A DNA stretch of 15,375 nucleotides. It comes from Acidimicrobiaceae bacterium (GTDB taxonomy: Bacteria > Actinomycetota > Acidimicrobiia > Acidimicrobiales > Ilumatobacteraceae). Every line of letters begins with the position of its first letter. Position 1 is the first letter of the stretch. Both the position numbers and the translations under genes were made by a program. A model generated the notes under the pieces. The model was not told the origin of the DNA and searched no databases. It worked only from the letters and a program-made list of their open reading frames with translations. Positions 1 to 5,817 of the stretch are shown here, piece after piece. Location: assembly GCA_947486675.1 (NCBI GenBank), contig CANKUF010000001.1:1-15375 (forward strand), given 5' to 3'.

Positions 1-1
1 A

Positions 2-487
2 CTCGTGGTCAGTAACACCGGTCTTCCAACCGGCGAACATCCACCAACCGATGCATTTATTGCATGGCGTGACTTCTCGCAGAATTCAAAGGTGTTCCCA
101 ATTGGCACGATCGTCAATGGTGGAAGCGCAACAGACCTAAGTGAAGCAACTGTCGCTGCGTACGATGCGCCATTCCCCGACGACAGCTACAAAGCTGGTG
201 CGCGAATTTTCCCTTCGTTCGTTCCAACATCAGTTTCCGACCCTGCATCCAACGACAATATTGCTGCATGGGAAATACTGAAGAAGTTTGAGCGTCCAGT
301 GTTGTGCTGCTTTGGCGACAAAGACCCAGTGAGCAAGGGTGGCGAAAAACCGTTCATGAAGTTGATCCCTGGAGCACAGGGTCAACCGCACGTCACCATT
401 GAAGGTGGCGGGCATTTCGTTCAAGAAGACAAGGGCGAGGAAGTCGCCGCCCTCATTAATTCATTCATCGCATCAACGCCTTTGTAA
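2..487 (+). CDS. Haloalkane dehalogenase, C-terminal part (cut by window start)
   Basis: An alpha/beta hydrolase that would hydrolyse carbon-halogen bonds of haloalkanes to an alcohol plus halide in the cytoplasm. The reading frame is open from base 2, so the N-terminal half, with the nucleophile Asp and the HG oxyanion region, lies outside the window. About 161 residues are visible. They begin with a VSNTGLPTG stretch typical of the cap-domain entry in this family. The family-typical YDAPFPDDSYKAGAR segment follows at codons 53-67 (GTG at 5 counted as codon 1). A GDKDP acid loop is at 104-108 and GGGHFVQED, with the probable catalytic His, at 135-142. The GTG at 5 is not a real start because family similarity continues upstream of it. 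The next gene starts 12 bases downstream, so the two are probably co-transcribed. Subfamily (HLD-I or II) cannot be decided without the missing part. Confidence 0.85.
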   Translation, partial: LVVSNTGLPTGEHPPTDAFIAWRDFSQNSKVFPIGTIVNGGSATDLSEATVAAYDAPFPDDSYKAGARIFPSFVPTSVSDPASNDNIAAWEILKKFERPVLCCFGDKDPVSKGGEKPFMKLIPGAQGQPHVTIEGGGHFVQEDKGEEVAALINSFIASTPL

Positions 488-499
488 AGGAAAACAATT

Positions 500-1324
500 A
501 TGGAAATCACACTGCTTGGAACCGGAAGCCCACTACCCGACCCACGTCGAGGCGGACCAGCAACATTGGTTCGCGCAGGTGGACAAACCATCTTGGTTGA
601 CGCAGGTCGCGCAGTCGTCATGCGACTCGCGGGAGCAGGCACACTGCCCGTGTTGCTGAATGCGGTGCTCATTACCCACCTGCACAGCGATCACATCACC
701 GACTTGAATGACGTCATCACGAGTCATTGGGTCATGACCGGCAGTGAAACACCGCTCAACGTGTACGGCCCTCCGGGTACCCAAACAGTGGTGGACGGAA
801 TTTTGATGATGCTTGCACCAGACATTTCATATCGTCTTGCACACCACACCGACACACTTACCTACAAGCCAAAAGTCGTGGTTACCGAAGTAAAGCCTGG
901 AGCAACGTTTGCAATTGGCGATGTACAAGTAAAAGTTGCACGCACGCATCACCAACCAGTTGAGCCAACGGTTGCATTCCGTTTAGAGCACGATGGCAAA
1001 TCGGTTGTCCTTGGTGGCGATGGCATTCCTTGTGACACACTGGACGAAATTTGTGCAGGTGCCGATGCCTACGTACAAACTGTTATCCGTGAAGACTTGG
1101 TCAAGCTCGTTAACAACAAGCGATTCCTCGACATTCTGGACTACCACTCAACGATTGAGCAGGCTGCGCAAACCGCGACTAAGGCTGGCATCAAGAAACT
1201 GATCCTTACGCACTACGTTCCGTCAATGCAGCCCGGTCAAGAAGATGAATGGCGCGCATTTGCGGCGAAGTATTTCGATGGTGAAATTGTGCTGGGTGAC
1301 GACCTCACCTCTACCACTATCTAA
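500..1324 (+). CDS. Metallo-beta-lactamase-fold hydrolase, RNase Z/arylsulfatase-like
   Basis: A 274-residue metal-dependent hydrolase of the RNase Z/AtsA-like branch of the metallo-beta-lactamase fold. Visible metal motifs are H60-L-H62-S-D64-H65, a HH pair at 150-151 in the region of the third His, the bridging Asp D174 in LGGDG, and H238 in LTHYVPS. A YHST element at 215-218 resembles the His motif that helps catalysis in RNase Z relatives. The protein starts with the beta strand MEITLLGTGSPLPDP usual for the family. An AAAGGA Shine-Dalgarno at 486-491 stands nine bases before the ATG, which fixes the start. Lying 12 bases after a haloalkane dehalogenase suggests a shared transcript and a small-molecule ester role rather than tRNA processing, but the substrate is unknown. 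Its TAA stop overlaps the stop of the convergent toxin gene by four bases. Confidence 0.85.
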   Translation: MEITLLGTGSPLPDPRRGGPATLVRAGGQTILVDAGRAVVMRLAGAGTLPVLLNAVLITHLHSDHITDLNDVITSHWVMTGSETPLNVYGPPGTQTVVDGILMMLAPDISYRLAHHTDTLTYKPKVVVTEVKPGATFAIGDVQVKVARTHHQPVEPTVAFRLEHDGKSVVLGGDGIPCDTLDEICAGADAYVQTVIREDLVKLVNNKRFLDILDYHSTIEQAAQTATKAGIKKLILTHYVPSMQPGQEDEWRAFAAKYFDGEIVLGDDLTSTTI

Positions 1325-1743
1325 CCCTCGGTTGGGTCTGTCACTGCAATTCCACTTTCGGACGCTGCAGCGCACAGTTTTTTGTCCGAACTAGAGAAGA
1401 GGTCGGCACGCACCATGAGTGCGGTTGCTAAATGAATTGCATCCGCGCTCTTCAATGGAAATTCCTTCACCAACTCACACGATGCATCAATCACGTCAGA
1501 TGTGATGTCAATGAGAGTCACATCTGCAAATAACCTATCTAGTGCACCTAGGTGTGCCGGTACAGCGCTTACCAGCACACTTCCTTCGCGCACTTTTCTC
1601 ATAAGAGCAGAATGCATTTCGGTTCGTGTCAACTGAGAACACACCTTTTCATTACTGAGATTCCAGATGTTTCTGGTTTCTTCGGACCCGATTTCTCTAA
1701 TGATGAATTTGAGGAGTGTTGATGTATCAAAATAGGTGATCAT
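1321..1743 (-). CDS. PIN-domain toxin of a type II toxin-antitoxin pair (VapC-like)
   Basis: A 140-residue PIN-domain protein. PIN toxins cut RNA, usually tRNA or rRNA, with Mg2+ held by four acidic residues. All four are visible: D6 in YFDTST, E42 in RTEMHSAL, D101 in SADAIHLA, and D120 in SSDKKL. Length and domain span are normal, so the toxin looks intact. The ATG overlaps the antitoxin stop by one base (TAATG), so translation is probably coupled. The 3' end overlaps the stop of the convergent hydrolase gene by four bases. Base composition of the pair is about 44% GC over 1441-2040, counted by hand, against roughly 52-60% in lines sampled from neighbours. That fits horizontal acquisition. 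The RNA target cannot be told from sequence. Confidence 0.88.
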   Translation of the reverse strand: MITYFDTSTLLKFIIREIGSEETRNIWNLSNEKVCSQLTRTEMHSALMRKVREGSVLVSAVPAHLGALDRLFADVTLIDITSDVIDASCELVKEFPLKSADAIHLATALMVRADLFSSSDKKLCAAASESGIAVTDPTEG

Positions 1744-2027
1744 TAATAGCGATCTTCAATAACTGCTTCAGAAAGACTGAAGCCAAGATCAATGAGTGGA
1801 GGCAATACGGTGCGTCTCGTAAGAGCTGGTCGCGCCTTACCTTCGGCAATTAAACGTTCGAGTATGAGTTTTGATTCACTGACTGGGCTAATGCGCGCAA
1901 CTGGTTTGCCGTGTTCTGTCACGATGATTTCGTCTCCCTTTTGGACACGATCGATGTACTTACTGAATTGGCTCTTCAAGTCGCGAATTCCAACTTCAAC
2001 CTGACGGGTTTGAGCGATTTTCTTCAT
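1743..2027 (-). CDS. Antitoxin, Phd/YefM-type (VapB partner of the PIN toxin)
   Basis: A 94-residue antitoxin that should bind and silence the PIN toxin and repress its own operon. The N-terminal half (residues 1-47) has the Phd/YefM pattern: a VEVGIRDLKSQFSKYIDRV segment, then GDEIIVTEHGKPVARI. The C-terminal part, ending in LGFSLSEAVIEDRY, is the likely toxin-binding tail. The frame is open to a GTG at 2066, which would add 13 residues. I choose the ATG at 2027 because the Phd domain starts there. A TACAAT box also stands six bases before this ATG, as for a leaderless transcript, and a palindrome overlaps that box. The upstream extension would place the promoter inside the gene. The stop codon shares one base with the toxin ATG. 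Confidence 0.85.
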   Translation of the reverse strand: MKKIAQTRQVEVGIRDLKSQFSKYIDRVQKGDEIIVTEHGKPVARISPVSESKLILERLIAEGKARPALTRRTVLPPLIDLGFSLSEAVIEDRY

Positions 2028-2033
2028 CTTTAA

Positions 2034-2071
2034 ATTGTAGTCACAACTACCTTTGATAATGACCACAATTT
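2034..2071 (-). promoter_or_regulatory. Promoter and probable autoregulatory operator of the toxin-antitoxin operon
   Basis: Reading on the minus strand, TACAAT (2039-2034) is six bases from the antitoxin ATG at 2027. GTAGT-CACA-ACTAC (2037-2050) is a perfect inverted repeat with five-base arms overlapping this -10 box. A larger imperfect inverted repeat has one arm at 2032-2042 (AAATTGTAGTC) and the other at 2061-2071 (GACCACAATTT). It matches at 10 of 11 positions, with equivalent bases about 29 bp, or nearly three helical turns, apart. No convincing -35 hexamer is seen. Seen: the repeats. Known: Phd/VapB antitoxins repress their own promoters through such sites. Inferred: this is the operator. 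Confidence 0.6.
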
Positions 2072-2092
2072 CCCTACACCAGGATGTGTGGG
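2072..2092 (-). terminator. Weak hairpin just after the S51-like gene
   Basis: CCC-T-ACAC and GTGT-GGG can pair as a seven-base-pair stem with one bulged T and a six-base loop. The stem starts two bases after the stop of the S51-like gene. No T-run follows on the minus strand, so it is not a canonical intrinsic terminator. It could be a processing end, a Rho-assisted end, or chance. Confidence 0.22.
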
Positions 2093-2093
2093 C

Positions 2094-3350
2094 CTAATCC
2101 TCTTGGCGGAAGCCCCATTCAACGCCCTGCGGGGTATCGCGAACCTCAACGTTAATTTCGGCGAAACGATCGCGAATCAAGTCGGAAAGATCGAAGCGCT
2201 TATCGGTGCGCACCTGCGCACGCAGGTCGAGCAGTATCTGCACGAATGGCCCAACTACTTCACGCGGGTCACGCAAACCAGCCGTTGCAGCTCCAGCGAG
2301 GCGCGTCACCATGCTGCGCAGCACACTGCGCGCATAGTCGGCGTCAGAACTTTGCAACGTGTCTGCCGACCATCCAGCAATCGCGTCATCAAGCTCGAGC
2401 GCGGCTCGAGCAGCTGCGTCTGCATCTGCATTATCAATTGCCGTTTGAAACGCAATATTCAATCGATCGGTTGCCTGTCGCAAATTGCTATCTGCGGTTT
2501 CAACGACTGTCGATGCAATTGGTTCAACTACAGCCGCTACAGATGTCGCAGCATCCGACCACGGGTTGCGTAAACGATCAATAGAGAACACTTCACCGCT
2601 AACGATTTCAGTTGTCGCTCCACGTAAGCGCAAACTGATCACTCCCTTACCCACCACCGTTGCAGTATGTGCATCGAGGTCAAGCATCAGGCCGGTGTGT
2701 TCATCTACACCCAGTACGTATACGTCGTCGGGCAACTCCGTCTCCATTACTGAAAGCCGACGTTCGCCCATGTAACAAAAACGAGTGTCGTGATGCCCGC
2801 CTTCAGCATTGTTGTAATGCGGAATGACCACGGCATTAATGCCAATTTCGCCAAGAATATCGAGACCCTCTAACCAATATGGGTTTGCACCTGCTTTGTA
2901 AATCTCATACACAGGAAGTGTGAATCGTCCGAGTGTTAGTGCGGCAGCAGATGCGAATGTCACTACTCCACCATCTCGCAACTTTTTCACTAACAAACCA
3001 GCCAGTGCGCTTCCATGCCATTGACGCAATGCATACGTTGGTGAACCCGGACCTGCAAAAACATAATGTGCATCGGCAACGAGTTGCAGGCCGCGCTCAA
3101 CAGCCAATGCATCGGCATCAATCAACTGAGTAAGCCCCGCAACGTCCAACTTCATGTTGATACTGGTGTTGAAGTACTCCACCGCTTTCGAAGCCAACTC
3201 TGGAGCATTTTCTTGAAACCCGTACGGCGTGTCGAGCAACGTTGCGCGAGCAGGGTTTGGCAGCATCCGAGAAATCAAACGGTGCGTTGGCACCATGGTT
3301 GGCGCGGTTTCACCCGAACCCATAATGACCAACATGCGTGGAAGCGTCAT
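2094..3350 (-). CDS. S51 peptidase/type 1 glutamine amidotransferase-like protein fused to a CysRS-like C-terminal domain
   Basis: A 418-residue two-domain protein. Residues 1-260 look like the dipeptidase E/cyanophycinase (S51) and class I glutamine-amidotransferase-like fold. Evidence is MGSGETAPTM at 10-19, an FAGPGSPTY loop at 98-106, and a nucleophile-elbow-like FASAAAL with S135. A conserved-looking block follows with IPHYNNAEGG (176-185), HDTRF and GERRL, then GVDEHTG at 214-220. The elbow reads ASAAA where peptidase E has a GxSAG-type turn, so peptidase activity is uncertain. Residues about 285-418 are helical and resemble the C-terminal end of cysteinyl-tRNA synthetase: a DA-rich helix, GLRDPREVVGPFV (358-370), LSDLIRDRF (388-396), and VEVRDTPQGVEW (401-412). 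There is no synthetase catalytic core. The ATG overlaps the upstream hydrolase stop (ATGA at 3350-3347), so the two are translationally coupled. The function is not known to me. Confidence 0.75.
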   Translation of the reverse strand: MTLPRMLVIMGSGETAPTMVPTHRLISRMLPNPARATLLDTPYGFQENAPELASKAVEYFNTSINMKLDVAGLTQLIDADALAVERGLQLVADAHYVFAGPGSPTYALRQWHGSALAGLLVKKLRDGGVVTFASAAALTLGRFTLPVYEIYKAGANPYWLEGLDILGEIGINAVVIPHYNNAEGGHHDTRFCYMGERRLSVMETELPDDVYVLGVDEHTGLMLDLDAHTATVVGKGVISLRLRGATTEIVSGEVFSIDRLRNPWSDAATSVAAVVEPIASTVVETADSNLRQATDRLNIAFQTAIDNADADAAARAALELDDAIAGWSADTLQSSDADYARSVLRSMVTRLAGAATAGLRDPREVVGPFVQILLDLRAQVRTDKRFDLSDLIRDRFAEINVEVRDTPQGVEWGFRQED

Positions 3351-4231
3351 GAAAAGAACCCATCTGTTGTTGCTGTATGCACTACTTGAGCAAAACGCAC
3401 GGGGTGTTGTGCATGCAAGTCGTGATCTGCAGGACTAAACCATTCAACCCGCACTTTGGGCACACTGTGCAATGCGCGTTCAACTGCCTGGCGTTTGGTT
3501 TCTGCAAATACACCGCCCGGACCTTCTGCTGGGACGAACATCACTGGCACCGTAATGTCCTTATATATATGAGTGGGTTTGTGTTCCCACAAGCCACGCA
3601 ACACCTTCAGGTGACGCTCCAACGTAAGCCATGGGCGAATAGTGCCGTCGGGAAGGTGTTCGAAGTTTGCCATCGAACCATCGATTCCCGTTTTGGGCCA
3701 ATCTCGATGTGCGCTTTCCATATATCCGCGCATACGCGCCACAGGAGTACCCAACAAGTTTGGTGGTCGTAGAGCCACTGAACATTCTTCCCACTGTGGA
3801 AAATGTTCTTGCAATTCCAAGAATCCGCCATCTACAGCAACCACCCCGCGCACAAGTTCTGGGTGCGTAAGGGCAAGCTCAATCACCACGTTGCCGCCCC
3901 ACGATTGACCAGCAACTACAGGTCGTTCGTAACCTTGCGACGCGAGCACACGCAATACGCCTGCAACATCGTTCGTCACCGTCTGCATGTCGTATCCGTC
4001 ATCGGGTTTTTCACTCAAGCCGTGTCCACGTAAATCCACTGCAACTACCGCATGACCGAGCGCAGCAAACTCGAGAGCCGCTCCCTCCCACAACAGCGCA
4101 TTCGACGCCAGCCCGTGAATCAAGACCAGAGGGACATTTGAAGCTTGTGCAGGATTTCCCCAACGCACCGTTCGCAGGGTCACGCCAGTGCCACTCTCCA
4201 CCATCACGGTGGTGCACTCAGCAGAATTCAT
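3347..4231 (-). CDS. Alpha/beta hydrolase (esterase/lyase-like)
   Basis: A 294-residue alpha/beta hydrolase of the common HG...GxSxGG type, cytoplasmic, substrate unknown. In the chosen frame an IHGLASN oxyanion motif is near residue 38, the DLRGHGLSEKP strand-loop near 66-76, and the nucleophile elbow GQSWGG has Ser110. The C-terminal SPADHDLHAQHP segment (about 266-277) supplies the catalytic His. The usual Asp position after strand 7 reads PAEGPGG, so the acid may be Glu236 or an Asp elsewhere, such as in VDGG near 134. The frame is open to a TTG at 4258, but I prefer the ATG at 4231. It lacks the nonconserved nine-residue extension and has TAGTGT seven bases upstream. It overlaps the next gene by ATGA and is divergent from the sulfatase with a 26-base gap. 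Confidence 0.82.
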   Translation of the reverse strand: MNSAECTTVMVESGTGVTLRTVRWGNPAQASNVPLVLIHGLASNALLWEGAALEFAALGHAVVAVDLRGHGLSEKPDDGYDMQTVTNDVAGVLRVLASQGYERPVVAGQSWGGNVVIELALTHPELVRGVVAVDGGFLELQEHFPQWEECSVALRPPNLLGTPVARMRGYMESAHRDWPKTGIDGSMANFEHLPDGTIRPWLTLERHLKVLRGLWEHKPTHIYKDITVPVMFVPAEGPGGVFAETKRQAVERALHSVPKVRVEWFSPADHDLHAQHPVRFAQVVHTATTDGFFS

Positions 4232-4257
4232 AGCAATCACACTACGCTTCTCATTCA
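4232..4257. promoter_or_regulatory. 26-base divergent promoter region with overlapping -10 boxes
   Basis: The whole space between two divergent ATGs is 26 bases. On the minus strand TAGTGT (4244-4239) is seven bases before the hydrolase ATG. On the plus strand TACGCT (4243-4248) is nine bases before the sulfatase ATG. The boxes share bases 4243-4244. Both fit TANNNT, and neither gene has room for a normal leader with a Shine-Dalgarno. Any -35 contacts would lie inside the opposite gene. Promoter function is inferred. Confidence 0.5.
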
Positions 4258-5715
4258 ATGAAGCCGAATGTCCTGCTCATAACTTTGGATCAATTCCGTG
4301 CGGATTGCTTGTCTATCGCAGGTCATCCACTCGTTCGAACACCAAATCTTGATCGACTTGCTCGCCAAGGCGTGCGTCTTACTCAGCACTACAGCCAATG
4401 TGCTCCGTGTAGCCCCGGCCGAGCAAGTTTGTATACGGGCATGTATCAAATGAACCATCGCGTTGTTGCCAACGGCACGCCACTCGATGGGCGATTTGAC
4501 AACGTTGCACTGCTTGCACAACGCGCTGGTTATTCGCCTGTGTTATTTGGTTACACCGACCAAGCAATAGACCCGCGCGATGTTGCAGACCCAAACGATG
4601 CTCGACTGAATACATACGAAGAAGTACTTCCTGGTTTCGATTGCAAGTTGTTCATTCCCGAACCGCACACGCTGTGGATCGAACACCTGCGTACCAATGG
4701 CTTCGATGTGCCAATGAATGCGCAGCAGGCATTGCTCAGCGAACCATCGCGTCCTGCAGAATTCGGAATGTCTGCATTTCTTACCGACCACTTTCTTACG
4801 TGGTTGCGCGAGCAAGATGGGCCGTGGTTTGCGCACACCAGTTACCTTCGTCCGCACCCTCCGTATTCGGCTGCAGGAAAATGGTCAACCGCGTACGACC
4901 CGGCAGATGTGCCTATGCCAATAAGCCCATCAGATGAGCGCCACCCATTTCACGATTTTGCATTGCAAATTCCTGGCGCAGCAGCACCAACTGACGAGTC
5001 AGAAGTTCGACACATGATTGCGCAGTATTACGGCATGATTGGCGATGTTGACGAGCAGTTAGGTCGCGTGTGGGACACGTTGGTCGAACTTGGCATGTGG
5101 GAAAACACCGTCATCATCGTGACAGCAGATCACGGCGAACAATTAGGCGACCACGGCTTGAAAGAAAAGCTTGGATTCTTTGATCAGAGCTATCACATTC
5201 TTGGAATTGTTCGCGATCCTCTGCACGCTTCACAACACGGAACCGAAGTTACAGAGTTCACTGAAAATGTGGACATCGTGCCCACCATTGCCGAAGCACT
5301 TGGTCAACCAGTGCCGAAACAATGCGATGGTTTACCGCTCACACCATTTCTTCGAGGTGAACCACTTCCGCAGTGGCGAGACGCAGCATCGTATGAATAC
5401 GACTGGCGTCACTATTTCATTCGCATGGGCGAACGCAAGTGGCCATGGGATCAACGCTTAGAAAAACAGAATCTCGCCGTGCGTCGCTATGACGACAAGG
5501 CATACGTGCAATTTGGTGATGGAACGTGGTTGGCATTTGACCTCGATGCAGACCCAACATGGCGCACTACGTTTACCGATCCATCTCGAGTTCTCACCAT
5601 GGCACAAGAGATGTTGGTGTGGCGCTCTCGTCACACCAACCGTGATCTCACCGGCATGCTCGTGGAAGACGGTGGCATTGGCGAATGGCCAACTGGCGTC
5701 GCGTGGCGTAACTGA
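4258..5715 (+). CDS. Sulfatase-family hydrolase, phosphonate monoester hydrolase-like
   Basis: A 485-residue arylsulfatase/alkaline-phosphatase-superfamily enzyme for sulfate, phosphate or phosphonate esters. The start LLITLDQFRADCL carries metal-binding D11 with Q12. Asp-Gln here is common in phosphonate monoester hydrolases. The maturation motif C51-S-P-G-R55 marks Cys51 for conversion to formylglycine. Histidines in the SYLRPHPPY loop (H199) and D290-H291 in VTADHGEQLGDHG complete the expected site. A following K and FFDQSY stretch also matches this subgroup. No signal peptide is seen, so it is probably cytoplasmic, unlike many secreted sulfatases. No formylglycine-generating enzyme is encoded in the window, so that must come from elsewhere. 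The ATG overlaps no Shine-Dalgarno and is preceded by TACGCT. Exact substrate unknown. Confidence 0.87.
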   Translation: MKPNVLLITLDQFRADCLSIAGHPLVRTPNLDRLARQGVRLTQHYSQCAPCSPGRASLYTGMYQMNHRVVANGTPLDGRFDNVALLAQRAGYSPVLFGYTDQAIDPRDVADPNDARLNTYEEVLPGFDCKLFIPEPHTLWIEHLRTNGFDVPMNAQQALLSEPSRPAEFGMSAFLTDHFLTWLREQDGPWFAHTSYLRPHPPYSAAGKWSTAYDPADVPMPISPSDERHPFHDFALQIPGAAAPTDESEVRHMIAQYYGMIGDVDEQLGRVWDTLVELGMWENTVIIVTADHGEQLGDHGLKEKLGFFDQSYHILGIVRDPLHASQHGTEVTEFTENVDIVPTIAEALGQPVPKQCDGLPLTPFLRGEPLPQWRDAASYEYDWRHYFIRMGERKWPWDQRLEKQNLAVRRYDDKAYVQFGDGTWLAFDLDADPTWRTTFTDPSRVLTMAQEMLVWRSRHTNRDLTGMLVEDGGIGEWPTGVAWRN

Positions 5716-5755
5716 ATTCACGCTGTCAATCCGACTTCACCCAATTAGCGCCAAT

Positions 5756-5761
5756 TACTAT
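5756..5761 (+). promoter_or_regulatory. Possible -10 box for the MMPL transporter
   Basis: TACTAT lies in the 57-base region between the sulfatase stop and the TTG at 5773. It would place a transcription start near 5768, giving about 50 bases of leader to the ATG at 5818 or about five to the TTG. TTCACC at 5736-5741 is a poor -35 at short spacing. CAATTA also occurs twice nearby (5742-5747 and 5752-5757). Confidence 0.3.
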
Positions 5762-5817
5762 CTAATAGTCCCTTGAGCCGACCCCCCGTTGGCCTTGCAC
5801 AGAAAGACCTCCCCCAC

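Noticed and set aside
1321..2071. Defence island or phage-related system centred on the toxin-antitoxin pair
   Set aside because: No nuclease, methylase, helicase, integrase or phage gene is nearby. The pair looks like a lone module.
2393..2411. Perfect hairpin GCTCGAGC-GCG-GCTCGAGC
   Set aside because: It lies inside the S51-like coding sequence, where it encodes an Ala-Arg-Ala-Ala-Leu-Glu-Leu helix. Two identical eight-base palindromes are notable, but the codons explain them and no copy was noticed elsewhere.
2088..2573. A 161-codon plus-strand open frame opposite the S51-like gene
   Set aside because: It is a shadow of the real minus-strand gene, with Cys/Arg/Gln-rich sequence and no family likeness.
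4232..4258. TTG start for the alpha/beta hydrolase at 4258
   Set aside because: It would overlap the sulfatase start codon and adds nine nonconserved residues, while the ATG at 4231 has a well-spaced TAGTGT box.
5773..5817. TTG start for the MMPL transporter, adding 15 residues
   Set aside because: The added Pro-rich segment is unlike an MMPL N terminus. It remains possible because the TACTAT box is close to it.
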